Shown piece after piece: positions 22,811-36,800 of a DNA stretch of 64,000 bases. Below the pieces are notes generated by a model, which worked only from the letters and a program-made list of their open reading frames with translations, was not told the DNA's origin and ran no database searches. The stretch spans positions 59,462,828-59,526,827 of the forward strand of contig CM057482.1 of the NCBI GenBank assembly GCA_030035585.1, written 5' to 3'. The DNA is from Dugong dugon. Its lineage: Eukaryota; Chordata; Mammalia; Sirenia; Dugongidae. Positions within the stretch are counted from its first letter, which is position 1, and each line of letters begins with the position of its first letter. The translations under genes were made by a program, and so were the position numbers.

Positions 22811-25800
22811 GGTACCTCCATGGCCAACAGGAGAGGACCCTGCTGAGCCTGCACTCCTTGTGCAGGCTACACCAGAGAAATGGAAACAGTGCCCTGAGGA
22901 GCAGAGGGGGCACATTCACACTCGACAATAACACGCCAGGGCATCTGAGGCCTCCATCCCTCGGGGCGACTGGAGGCGACCACAACGTATGAAGACCAGC
23001 GGGTGAGACAGGCACTGCCCCTGACACCAGCAGATAGAGGTCTATCCTCCGAAGTCTTTCCTGGCAGTTACAATGAATACAGGACATGGGAGCCCTGCTG
23101 AGCCCCACTTGTCCACCTGCTGGCAGGTGACCCCAGCCCCTCTCCACCGCCTCTCTGAGCCTGGCCCACCAGGCCTTGTCACCTTTTTGTCTCCGGAACA
23201 TCTAAGGCACCACCACCTCATGGACAGTGTGAGCCCCAGCCCCTGCCTAGGGACGGGGCTTGCCATCCTCCCTGGTGTGTCCAGGTGACCCAGGAACCCC
23301 CTACAGGCAGACAGCTCTCCAGGCAAGTACCCACTCCAGGTGCACAGCCACGGTGATGGCAAAAATGCACATGGGGCCCAGGCTGTCATGCTCCTGTGGG
23401 AAGGCCAGGCCCTCTCCCTGTCCATCCTGCTGTCCTTGAACCTGAATCGCCAGAGAGAGCCTGTGTTTACTATTCATCATGGTGGAAGGCCTTCAGGCAC
23501 ATAATCAGTTAGCCTACTTTGTGCCTGGTGTGGACACCCGCACCCAGGTTTTCTCAACTAAACCCACAGTAACAAGCAGTTTCTGGGACTCTAGCCCTCA
23601 CCCTCAGCATCCAGGGGACAGCTGGTATCACAGCACATTTGTGTTTCCAGGCACCCAGACCCCGTGTCTGGTGGAACCACCCTAACACATCGGCCTGTCT
23701 TCAGGAGATACTAGCTGCTGGCAGTGGCCAACAGCCTCTTGCTATCTTTTCCTGAAGTCACCAACCTCAGGAGGAGGTGCCGTGGAACTCCTTTGTCTGA
23801 GCAGCGCTTCTCCAAGGCGCCTGCACCTGAGAGGACCTGGAGGCTTTTCCCACAGGGGCTGGGTTCTGACTCTCTCTGTCCTGGGGGCCAGCCCGGGAAT
23901 CTCTGCGTAGCCTGGCACCACCCAAGCACGGGGGTACCTCAGCATCTCTCCCAGAAGAGTCGACCACCTGGCCCTGCCTCACTTCACTGTGCATGGTCAT
24001 GACAGGGGCTTTGAGGGCTCAGTCCTCTTGCCCAGAGTCTGAGCCAAAGGGCACCTGACAGCCTGCATTCCCTCGCCAAGCCATGGGAAAGGTCACCCGG
24101 AGCTCCAGGAAAACAATCAAATGCACAGCAGTTCAGGCCAATCCCCCTACCTCACAGCCCACCCTCAGGAAGGCAGACAGCCTCCACTGACAGCCCAGCA
24201 GGATCCGGGGCCAGGGCTGAGGCTGGCCGGGGTCGGCTGGTCTCCCAGGGCCTTGAAGGCAGTGGATGGGTAGGTCGGACAGCACCGGGCTCCCCTCCAG
24301 CCGCTGACTCCACACACATTTGGGCATCCCACGTTCACAGCCTGCCTGCTCCCCAGCGTAGAATAACTCAGTACACTCTATCTGCTCACAGAATTGCCAT
24401 TTACCTGAAGGTTAGCTGGTCCCTCCTGCGGAGTGAAATCTAAGAGCCACAGTGAGCCTGCTGAAGGGGAGTAGAACACAGCCGTTTGAGTCAGGAGGAC
24501 TGGAAGCTGCCGCTCAGCCCGCCCTCAAGGGTGGCACAGTGCCTGCCCACCCTCCTGCTGACCCTGCAGTCAGGAGGCTTGGGGGGTGGGGGTCGAGCCA
24601 CAGAAACAGCCTGTGGGAAGCAGGCCTGTGCTGTAGAAGGAGGAGGAGGCTTCCAGGAGAAGGCTACTGGCTGTGGCCAGGCAGCCTAGACTTCCCTCCC
24701 TGTCCCGGCTCTGCATCATATCAGGGAGCAGTGACCTAACCAGCAAGAACTGGGAAGTGCAATTCACGTGAATACTCTGCAGGCTTTTTGCTGCTTTACC
24801 TTCTTCTTAAGAGGTCTCTGTTGGGGCCAAAAAACTCGACCAGCACCAAGTTATTTCTCACTGTCCCCCTACATTTGGGGGCTGCAGCCAAGGCCCCAAG
24901 ACCACACTGTGGAAATCTCCGTCCCTCCTTCTCTCTCTGTAGACACACACAGACACACAGGCACATACAGACATGCACACATGCATGTGTACATACACAC
25001 ACCCTCCAGGAGAGGACAGGCAGCCCCAGGGGGCCCTTTGCCCCACAGACTCCCCCTAGGGGTTGGCTCTGTCCCCAATGAGGCTGGGGAGTCCAGGAAG
25101 GGCTGCGCTGTGCCAAGAGCCTCTGGGAAGCCTCACGGGAATAATCGTGGTCCACAGGGCACAGGTTTTACAAGTACAGACTGAAGCAATAAGGGTGGTC
25201 AGGCTCAGCAAGAGCAGAAGCCTGGGAGGCACACCCATCTGTGCAGGCTGTGCCGGGCGGGTGTCAGATTCCTAACGCACCTGAGCAAGGTGGCCCACAG
25301 TCAGTTCCCAAGCAGGGCAAGTTCAGGGCCCAGGAAGCCAGCTCATCCCACACACAGGCACGTTTGCCCCAGGACACTGATGGGGAGCCATGTCAGTGCA
25401 ACTGGTCACCGCTCTTCCTGGGGCACCCGTGGCAGGCCCGGTGCCTTGTAGAGGCAGATCAGCAGGGAGAGGCTTGGCAGTCCCAGTAGGTGAGCACTGC
25501 CATCGCCCTCAGAGCACCTCTGTAAGGTGGAGCACCTGGAGGCCTGGGCCTCAGGGGTAGCCGGGCTGTGTCTCAAGGGGGACAAAGGTGATGGGAGCCA
25601 GGTCTTGGTGATGGTCTGGTGGTGAAGCCAGGCACAAAGACGTGGGTCAGAGACAAGACAGAACCTAGAGTCTCACTTTTCTTAGACAGCTCTGGCTGTC
25701 ATAGAAATTCCAACACCGGAGTTTCCTAAATGTTCTTGGTGAAAAGCAGCTTCACTGGGCACACATATAGGACAGAAGACAGAGGTCAGATTCAGGAATC

Positions 25801-28080
25801 CCAGCAGGCCACATAGAGTTTAGGTTCCGTAGTAGGGGTCAGGGATCAGAAGTCTCCACCCAGGGGGCCAAGCGGGAGGCCAGAGCAGTGGCCGTGCACA
25901 GGGCCCCGGCCATCGTCTTCACCTGGGTTGCACCACCTCCTTGGGCCCTGTGGATGCCTACCATGTAGCCTCTGGAGCCACACAGACCCCTCCTTCTCTG
26001 TGTGCTGACCCTGGGTGGGCTAGCTCTGAGTCTGTCCACAGGTCCCACGCAGAGACGAAATGGAGAGCTTGTTCACACCATCCCCTTGCCCCTGCAGGGA
26101 CACCACCCCAGACAACACTGCCCCCATGCCTGTGTGCTGCAGAGACCCTGGGCACTGGCAGGGCCTCACGGCACACTAGTGAGGGCCAGCTAAAGCCCTC
26201 CAGAGGTGGGGGAGGAGGCTGAGTGCCGACGGCAATTCATGGGGCAGACAGCGTTAAGGCCCCAGCCCTGCCTTCAGAAGGACCTGGACCTAATGCAGAG
26301 ACGAGGGGCTGGAGGTCACTGAGGGAAAGGGAAGACACTCTGAGAGGCTGGCAGGGAAGGAGTGCAGACACTGCAACCCCGGGGCCCTGGCCCTTCCTAC
26401 AATCCCATCCTCAGTGCCCACCAAGGACTTCCTAGTAACAGGGAGAATCCTGGTGCCCCTGTTAGAAATGACTTCCCTACAAAAAGTTAGTGATTTGTCA
26501 GGCATATGTTAATGTGGAACATGAGTTGCACCAAGGACGAGAACTGTGAGGAATCACAAGACTGGAGATGCAGAGGCCCTAAGCTTGAGGAGCCTCCTTC
26601 TTCACATGCTGGGTGGCTGCTTTGGGGGATTAAGCCCCCATGGAGGGAGGGGGCCGAGTCCCAGGGGCACTGGGCAGTGTGCCAGCAGTGAGGGGATCCA
26701 CTCCACAGACTGAGTTCACAGCAACTCAAAGCGGATTTCTCAATGAACTTTGACACTTCAAAGAGGGTGTCCTCCTTCAGGCTTCTCACAGTGCTCCAGC
26801 ACTTTCCTATCCAGTTATACCTGACAGCAGAAACTTGAAGACCAAGCACTGGCCCCCGACACTGGACAGCATCCATAACAATGCAAACAGAGCAATCTGC
26901 TGGGGTTCTCAGCTTCACGCAGCCCTGCTGGGCTGGTGTCACCGCATGGACAGGAGAAGATGGGTTTCCAGAAGCAGTGCCAGACAGTGCTGGGCAGCGC
27001 TGAGAAGGCCCAGGTGCCTCCACCCTCAAGCTGTCAGTGGTAACATGAAGCTGCTGCCACTCTGAGGTCTAGATAGCCTGTGGGAGGTGCCTGTCTGCAC
27101 TCAGGGCACCCACCAGGTCCACCATCCTGGTTCCGCCAAGGCTGTTCCTAGAGCTGAGACACATGGTGAGGAAAACAGAGATGTCCCTCGGGAACCTGCC
27201 CTTTAGCCCGGAGGATGGACAAACACTATACAAATGGATAAAGTGCAGAGAAGGACAGGTGGTCTGGGCTGAGAGGGTGGGAAAGAGGGGACGGTAGGAG
27301 AGAGAGGGCCAGGGCTGCTCTTTGGGAGGAGACACCTGAGCGTGTACTTGAAGGTGAGGAAATGAGCCCCTTGGTGAAAAAACTGGGGATGTCTATGTGG
27401 TCAGAACCAGGTTTTGTTGGGATTTTAAAAGACATGGTGTCAAGCACCTTCTGACAGCCTTGAGAATCAGAGCAGACTGCTTCAGACATATTCTAAGTGT
27501 GCGTTCACCACCACATTGTTGGTAAACACACACACCTCCCAATTCCTCAGAGGGGTGACTCTACAATTCAAAATATAGATTGATGGGACTTGCCAACTCA
27601 TCAGGGGAAGGGTCACTCCTCAGCCACAGCTGTGTCTCCTTCCTGCCATTCACATTTCACCCACACTGAGGATACCACATGTCCTAGCGGTCTGCCTTGG
27701 GCACAAGAAACTTACTAGGAAGATCAAAGCCCCTCCTTTTAAGTGGAAGTGGAGGATAACAAGAGAACAAAACAGACAATCCTCCAGTATTACCAAGTTA
27801 ACAAAAAACAACTCAGAATGAATCTCTCTTGGAGAACTACTTCTGAACATACAGAAAAGCAGATACAGAGTGGGCATGACAGGTGGCTTTTCTTTCCTCC
27901 CTGGACACAATCACCCCTTGCCATGTGACATTGCAGGTCCCCCTCTAAAGGGACAAGTGTTAGTCTCTTTGGGGTCCTCAATAATTTTTATCTGCATCAT
28001 TTTATCTATCAATAGTTATCATACAGCAATTAAAACAGAAAAAAATTAAATATTTAATTCATTTAAAAATAAAAACAAAA
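22811..28080. other. GC-richer intergenic sequence
   Basis: No exon of OCA2 or any other gene is recognised on either strand. The many 60-180-residue open frames overlap each other and have low-complexity or arbitrary composition. A CA-rich imperfect microsatellite lies at about 24,943-25,006. The last part (27,960-28,080) becomes AT-rich at the border of the second retroelement block. Confidence 0.65.
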
Positions 28081-28276
28081 AGAGTACCTGTTGAGACTGT
28101 TTATGTACGACCAAAAACTTCATGGGATTTGATTCCTTAGTTTGGAGGTGTAGGGTCATGGTTTCATGGGACACCACAGTTAATTGGAATAATAACACAA
28201 TTAGTGCCTCTGTTCTACCTCCTAGTTTGTTCTTAAAAGCTTGCAAGCGGCCTTCCAAGGCACAACAATTGGTCTC
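28081..28276 (+). mobile_element. L1 3'UTR fragment
   Basis: It begins TTGAGACTGTTTATGTACG like the copy at 11,993. It runs to CTTAAAAGCTTGCAAGC and TTGGTCTCTA, where another L1 starts. The second half of this 3'UTR type appears at 38,547, so the two could be one old insertion split by the L1s between. Confidence 0.75.
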
Positions 28277-30889
28277 TAATTATGAAAAACTATACTTCAA
28301 CAAATTTGAAAACCTAGAGGAAATGGAAAAATTTCTAGAAACACTACCTACCCAAACTACAACAAAGTGATGTTGAAAATCTGAACAGACCCATAACAAG
28401 AGAAGAGATTGAAAAGATAATTAAAAAAAAAAAAAAAAAAACTCCCAAAAAAACAAGCCCTGGCCCAGATGGCTTCACTGGAGAATTCTACAAAACATTC
28501 ACAGAATAGCTTATACCAGTACTACTCAAACTATTTCACAACATAGAAAAGGAAGTGACACTTCCAAATTCATTCTATGAAGCCAGCATAACCTTGATAC
28601 CAAAATCAGGCACAGACACCACAAAAAAAAAACAAAATTACAGACCAATATCTCTCTTGAATATAGATGCAAAAATTCTCAATGAAATTCTAGCCAATAA
28701 CATTCAGCATCATATCAAAAAAAAACAAAACAAAAAATACACCACGACCAAGTAGGATTCATACCAGGTATGCAAGGATGCTTCAACATTAGAAAATCAA
28801 TCAACATAATCCACTACATAAATAAACGGAAAGAAAAGAATCACATGATCATCTCAGTTGACGCAGAAAAGGCATTTGACAAAGTCCAACACCCATTCCT
28901 GATAAAAACTCTCAATAAAGTAGGTATAGAAGGGATATTTCTCAACATAATAAAGGGCATCTATGCAAAACCAACAGTCAACATCATTCTTAATGGAGAG
29001 AGGCTAAAAACATTCCCCTTGAGAATAGGAACAAGACAAGGATGCCCTTTACCACCACTCCTATTTAACATTGTGCTGGATATCCTGGCTAGGGCAATAA
29101 AACAAGAAAAAGAAATAAAGGGCATCCAAATTGGTAATGAAGAAGTTAAACTGTCCCTGTTTGTGGATGTTATGATACTATACACAGAAAACGTAAAATA
29201 CTCCACAAGAAAAGTACTGGAACTAATAGAAAGATTCAGCAGAGTAGCAGGATACAAGATAAACATACAAAAATCACTTGGATTCCTATACATCAATAAA
29301 GACAATGATGAAAAGGAAATCAGGAAAAAAAATACCTTTTATAACAGCTCCTAAAAAAAAAAATACTTAGGAATAAAACTAACCAGGGATGTAAAAGACC
29401 TATACAAAGAAAACGACAAAATACTACTGCAAGAAACCAAAAGAGATCTACGTAAATGTAAAAACACACCACACTCATGAATAGGTAGAATCAACATTGT
29501 GAAAATGACAATTCTACCCAAAGCAATTTACAAATACAATGTGATCTCGATCCAAATACTAACAATATTCTTTAAAGAGATGGAAAAACTAAACATTAAC
29601 ATTATATGGAAAGGGAAGAAGCCCCTGATAAGTAAAGCACTATTGAAGAAGAAGAATAAAGTAGGAGGACTCACACTACCTGACCTCAGAACATACTATG
29701 CAGCTATAGTAGTCAAAACAACCTGGTACTGGTACACCGACAGATACATTGACCAATGGAACAGAATTGAGAACCCAGATGTAAATCCATCCACCCACGG
29801 TCACCTGATCTTCAACAAGGACCCAAAGTCCATTAAATGGGGAAAAAGATAGTCTTTTTAACAAATGGTGCTGGCAAAACTAGATATCTATCTGGAAAAA
29901 ATGAAACAGGAACCATACCTCACACCATACACAAAAACTAATTCAAAATGGATGAAAGACCTAAAGCCAAAAACTGAAAAGTTCACAGAAGAAAAAATAC
30001 GACCAATGCTACAGGCCCTAATACATGGCATTAACAGGATACAACCATAACCATCAACACACAAACTCCAGAAGATAAGCTAGGTAACTGGGATCTTCTA
30101 AAAATCAAACACCTATCCTTTTCAAAAGAATTCACCAAAAGAGTAAAAAGAGAACCTACAGATTGGGAAAAAATTTTGGACATTACAAGTCAGACAAAGT
30201 TTTAATCTCCATAATCTACAAGAAAATCCAACACCTCTACAACAAAAAGACAAATAATCCAATTAAAAAATGGACAAAGGAAATGAAGACACTTCACCAA
30301 AGAAGACATTCAAGAGGCCAACAGACACATGAGGAAATGCTCACTTTCACTAGCAATTAGACAAATGCAAATTAAAACCACAATGAGATACCATCTCACC
30401 CCCGGAATTACTGGCATGAATCAAAAACACTGTAAATAACAAATGTTGGAGAGGCTGCGAGGAGATCGGAACTCTTATTCACTGCTGGTGGGAATGCATA
30501 ATGATACAACCATTCTGGAAAATGATATGGCAATTCCTTAGAAAGCTAGAAATAGAAATACCATAGGATCCAGCAATCCCACTCCTAGGAATATATCCTA
30601 CAGAAATAAGAGCCATCACACAAATAGACATATGCACACCCATGTTCGTTGCGGCATTGTTCACAATAGCAAAAAAAATGGAAAAACCTAGATGCCCATC
30701 AACAGATGAATGGATAAACAAACTATGGTACATACACACAATGAAGTATTATGCAACGATAAAGAACACTGATGAATTTGCAAAGAATCTCATAATATGG
30801 ATGAAACTGGAGGACATCATGATGAGTGAAATAAGTCAATTACATAAGGACAAATACTGTATGAGACGACTACTATAAAAATTCATGAC
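28277..30889 (+). mobile_element. L1, 5'-truncated, ORF2 RT to C-terminus
   Basis: It starts in ORF2 just before the RT domain (ATGAAAAACTATACTTC). The frame 28,770-29,354 (194 aa) shows RT text: [32 protein letters not shown] and [20 protein letters not shown]. The catalytic block is FVDVMILY instead of FADDMILY. C-terminal pieces follow at 29,499-30,878, including EWINKLWYIHT. Stops and frameshifts break the ORF. The 3'UTR is absent because the next L1 begins at 30,890. Confidence 0.92.
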
Positions 30890-33800
30890 GGAGGCGGGGT
30901 CAAGATGGCGGACTAGTCAGATGCTTCTGGTGGACCCTTTTACAACAAAGACCTGAAAAAACAAGTGATTCAATTATATATGGCAATCTGGGGGCCCTGA
31001 ACATCAAAGGCAGAGTTGAGAAACCGGACTGAGTGTCAGGGAAGGGAGACACGGTTCTAAAGTGGCGAGGTGTTGCCAGACCTGACCCAGTGAGAGGCTG
31101 AGCCCTTCAGGACTGAGCAGCTCGTTGGTGAGCAGTGAAGTAGGCAAGCGACGGTGCTCTGGAGGCGAGTTTTTGGCACCAGGAGAGATCCAGCACCAGA
31201 GAGTATACACGGCCACCCAGAACCAGTGAGAAGTAACCCTCATCAGCGAAACATAAGTACTTGCATTCAACTTACCCCGTGGGTTAAAAACACCCCCCTT
31301 AGGGAAAAACCTCTCTCCCATTTACCTCCCCACTCCCTGCTCTGCACTGGGTCCTAGACCAGCTTCAGCAATTGCCAAGTGCCCTGGGCCAGAAGTAGGA
31401 TCCGTCACACTCCCGGAGCCATTCTCTCAGCCTTGGAGAGTGAACAAATTAAGAAGGGAAAAAATAAACTGCCATCTCCCTTAAGCCAAAAACCCAGGGT
31501 AGGCACAGCTCCTTTGCCTAGGCACAGGTATAAGGGATCCATGCACTTTGAAGGCCTTTCCTCCTACATAGACTCGTGTGGGCCCATCTCAACAGCATAG
31601 GCCCTCATTACTGCAGTACAACAGGGTATATACTGGAACTCTAATTTCAACTCTTTCAGCTGTGAAGTGGCAAGTTCTTAACATTTGACTCTGCTCTCCC
31701 CATTAAGCAGGGTCTTCACCTACCCACATCAGGGGCCTGAGGACTGGTGGCTCCACCCATGCCACCTAGCTACCTGTGATAGGGACCCATGAATATGAGG
31801 TGACCCCCAGTCCTTACAGCCAACAGCATTCGGTGCTCATAGTCTGGCTGAAAAACCCACCCACCTACGTGCTCTAGGGAACAGGGACACACCTTCCTCC
31901 TGGACACTCAGGGGTGGTCGTCAGCCCCCTGCCTTGCTCAGAATGTGTCCCCCTGCTGCAGCCAGATGCCTGTGCCTACACCAATCACTCATGCCTGTCT
32001 AGGACTGTAAGTGAGAGCCTACACCACACACTTGGTGGCTTTCTATCTGGGCATCTGAGCTGAATCCATACAGAAGGAGTAGGCAGACTCCAAAGCTTAC
32101 ATACCTAGAACAGATCTAACCACTTGGTGACAGGACATTAGCGCTTCAAAGGTGCCAATTACCAAACTAACTCATACTAGCAGCCTATTTGGGCGTATCA
32201 AAACAAAACAAGAAGCTAGGACACAGTAAGCAAACATAAAATAAATACAATAACTTCTGATGGCTTGGAGACAACAGTCAATATCAAATCACATAAAGAG
32301 GCAATCCATAATGGCTTCAGCAAGCTCCCAAAATAAAGAATCCAGAAATTTTCCAGAAGAGTAAAATTTCTTGGAATTAGCAGAGGCAGAATACAAAAGA
32401 TTAATACACAGAACTCTTCAAGAAATTAGGAAGGAAATTAAGCAAAAGGCAGAACACACAATAGAGGAAATTAAAAACATTAGAGAAGAGCATAATGACA
32501 AATTTAACAGGCTGCAAGAATCCATAGAGAGACAGCAATCAGAAATCCAGAATATTAACAATAAAATTTCAGAATTAGACAACTCAATAGAAAGTCATAA
32601 GAGCAGAATTGAGGGAATGGAAGTCAGAATTAGTGAGACTGAAGATAAAGCATTTGACAATAACTTATTTGAGGAAAAATCAGATAAAGGGATTTAAAAA
32701 AATGAAGAAAACCTAAGAATTATGTGGGATTCCATCAAGAGGAATAACCTATGAGTGATTGGAGTACCAGAACGGGGTGGGGGGGGGGATAACAGAAAAT
32801 ACAGAGAGAACTGTTGAAGATTTCTTGGCAGAAAATTTCCCTGATATCAGGAAAGATGACAAGATCTGTATGAAAGATGCTCATTGAACCTAACATAAGG
32901 TAGATCCCAAAAGAAAGTCACTGAGACATATTATAATCAAACTTGCCAAAATTAAAAAGAGAATTTGAAGACCAGCTAGGGATAAACAAAAAGTTGTCTA
33001 CAAAGGAGAGTCAATAAGATAACCTCGGACTACTCAGCAGAAACCACACAGGCAAGAAGGCAATGGGATGACATACGTAAAGCCATGAAAAAAAAAAATG
33101 CCAGTCAAGAATTATATATCCAGCAAAACTGTCTCTCAAATACGATAGCGAAATTAGGGCAATTCCAAATAAACAGAAGTCTAGGGAATTTGCAAAAACC
33201 AAACCAAAATTACAAGAAATAGTAAAGGGAGCCCTCCAGTTAGAAATTCAGTAACATCAGATAACAACTCAAGACAAGAACACAGGACAGAGCAACCAGA
33301 TATCAACCCAGATAGGGAAGTCACAAAAGTAAATCAAAGCTAAAACACTGAAAATAGGGAAACAGATGTCAATATGTAAAAGATGACAACATTAAAACAA
33401 AGAAGAGAGGCTTTAAAAATGTATACATAGATTTTTCATATGGAGAGGAAGTCAAGGTGATATAAAGAAATTAAAGACTGGTATAAACTTAGAAAAATAG
33501 GGGTAAATATTAAGGTAACCACAAAGGAAACTAACAATCCTACAAGTCAAAATAAAAAAAAACTAGAAAAATATAAAGACCGAGCAAACACAAAATCAAC
33601 AACAATGAAAAAGATGAAAAGAAAATACATTTAAAAAAGACTCAGCACAGAAAATTAAGTGGAACAAAGAAACTGTGAAAAACACAAAAAAGACATCAAA
33701 ATGACAGCACTAAACTCATACCTATCAATAATTATGCTGAATGTAAATGGACTAAAAAAATGCACCAATAAAAAGACAGAGAGTGGCAGATTGGATAAAA

Positions 33801-36800
33801 AAAAAAAATGCTCCATCTACATGCTGCCTACAAGAGACAAACCTTAGACTTAAAGACACACCTTAAAACTCAAAGGATGGAAAAAAATACAGCAAGCAAT
33901 CAACACTCAAAAAAGAGCAGCAGTGACAAAATAGACTTTAAAGTAAAATCCACCAAAAAGCATAAGGAAGGATGCTATATAATGATTAAAGGATCCATAC
34001 ACCAGGAGGACATTACTATAATAAATATTTATGCACCCAACCACAGGGCTGCAAGATACATAAACTCTAACTGCAATGAAAAGAGAGATAGCTCCACAAT
34101 AGTAGTAGGAGACTTCAACGCACCACTCTCAGTAAAGGACAGAACATCCAGAAAGAAGCTAAACAAAGACACAGAAGATCTAAATGCTACAATCAACCAA
34201 CTTGATCTTATAGACATATACTGAACACTCCACCCAACAGCAGCCTTTCTTTTCCAATGCACATGGATCATTCTCCAGAATAGACCACATATTAGGCAAT
34301 AAAGCAAGCCTTAACAAAATCCAAAGCATCAGAATATTACAAAGCATCTTTTCTGACCATAAAGCCATAAAAGTAGAAATCAACAACAGAAAAAAACAAG
34401 GAAAAAAATCAAACACATGGAAACTGAACAACACCTTGCTCAAAAACTACTGGGTTATAGAAAAAATTAAGGATGGAATAAAGAAATTAATAGAATCAAA
34501 CAAGAATGAAAACACATCCTACCAGAACCTTTGGGACACAGCAAAAGCAGTGCTAAGAGGTCAGTTTATAGCAATATATGCATACTCCCAAAAAGAAGAA
34601 AGGACCATAATGAAAACATTAACCCTACAACAGGAACAAGTAGAAAGAGAGCAGCAAAAGAAGCCCTCAGGTGCCAGAAGAAAAGAAATAATAAGAATTA
34701 TAGCAGAATTAAATGAAATAGAGACTAGAAAAACAACTGAAAGAGTTAAAAAGACCAAAAGCTGGTTCTTCTAAAAGATCAACAAAATTGGTAAACCATT
34801 GGCCAAACTGACAAAAGAAAAACAGGACAGGAAGCAGATAATCCATATAAGAAACGAGATAGGTGATATCACAAGAGACCCAACTAAAATTAAAACGTTC
34901 ATAACAGAATACTATGAAAAATTGTACTCTAACAAGTTTGAAACCTAGAGGAAACGGACAAATTTCTAGAAACTCACTACCTACCTAAACTACCACAAAC
35001 AGCAGTAGAACAATTAATAAATCCATAACAAAAAAAGAGATTGAAAAGGTAATTTAAAAACTAACAACAAAAAAGGCACTGGCCCAGATGGCTTCACTGG
35101 ACAATTCTATCCAATTTTCAGAGAAGAGTTAACACCACTACTACTAAACGTATTTCAGAGCATAGAAAATAATGGAATACTCCCAAACTCATTCTATGAA
35201 GCCAGCATAACCCTGATACCAAAACCAGGTAAAGACACCACAAAAAAAGAAAATTACAGACCAGTATCCCTCATGAACATTGACGCAAAAATCCTCAGCA
35301 AAATTCTAGCCAACAAAATTCAGCAACATATCAAAAAAATAATTCAGCATGATCAAGTGTGATTTATATCAGGTATGCAGGGATGGTTCAACATTAGAAA
35401 AACAATCAATTTAATCCATCACATAAATATAACAAAAGATAAGAACCACATGATCTTATCAATCGATGCAGAAAAGGCATTTGACAAAGTCCAACACCCA
35501 TTCATGTTAAAAGCTCTCAACAAAATAGAAATAGAAGGGAAATTCCTCAGTACAATTAAGGACATTTGTGCAAAGCCAACAGCCAACATCATCCTAAATG
35601 GAGAGACTTTGAAAGCATTCCTCTTGAGAACGGAAACCAGACAAGGATGCCCTATATCACCACTCTTATTCAACGTTGTGCTGGATGTCCTAGCCAGAGC
35701 AATTAGGCTGGAAAAAGAAAGCACATCCAATTTGGTAGGGAAGAAGTCAAAGAATCTCTATTTGCAGATGATATGATCTTATACACAGAAAACCCCAAGG
35801 AATCCACAAGAAAACTACTGGAACTAATAGAAGATTTCAGCAAAGTTTCAGGATACAAGATAAACATACAAAAATCAGTTGGATTCCTTTACAGCAACAA
35901 AGAGAACCTCGAAGAGAAAATCACCAAATCAATGCCATTTACAACAGCCCTCAAGAAGATAAAATACTTAGGAATAAATCTAACCAGAGACATAAAAGAT
36001 CTATACAATGAAAACTGTCAGACACTACTGCAGGAAACCAAGAGACCTGCATAAATGGAAAAACGTACCTTGCTCATGGATAGGTAAACTCAACATTGTG
36101 AAAATGTCAATTCTATCCAAAGTGATCTACGGATACAATGCAATCCCAATCAAAATTCCAAGGGCATTTTTCAAGGAGATGGAGAAAAAATCACCAACTT
36201 CATAAGGAAAGGGAAGACGCCACAGATAAGTAAAGCATTACTCAAGAAGAAGAACAAGAGGGAGGCCTTACTGATTTTAGAAACTATTATACCACCACAG
36301 TATTCAAAACAGCCTGGTACTGGTGCAACAACAGATACATAGACCGATGGAACAGAATTGAGAATCCAGACATAAATTCATCTACCTATGAGCAGCTGGT
36401 ATTTGACAAAGGCCCAAAGCCCATTAATTGGGGAAAAGACTATCTCTTTAACAAATGGTGCTGGTATAACTGGACATCCATCTGCAAAAATTGAAACAAG
36501 ACCCATACCTCACACCATGCACAAAAACTAACTCAAAATGGATCAAAGACTTAAATATGAAATCGAAAAAGGTAAAGATCATGGGAAAAAAATAAGGACA
36601 ATGCTAGGAGCCTTAACACATGGCATAAACACAATACGAATCATAAGTAACAATGCACAAGCACCAGAAGACAGACTAGATAAATGGGAGCCCCCAAAAG
36701 TCAAACATTTATGCCCATCAAAAGATTTCACCAAACGAGTAAAAAGACAACCTACAGACTGGGAAAAAATTTATAGCTACAACAAATCCGATCAGTGTCT

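Noticed and set aside
22692..23201. 169-aa minus-strand frame as possible OCA2 exon
   Set aside because: It starts inside the AfroSINE insertion and has none of the OCA2 N-terminal or transporter motifs I know.
24943..25006. CA-rich tract as regulatory Z-DNA
   Set aside because: It is a short imperfect microsatellite with interruptions. Nothing else suggests a function.
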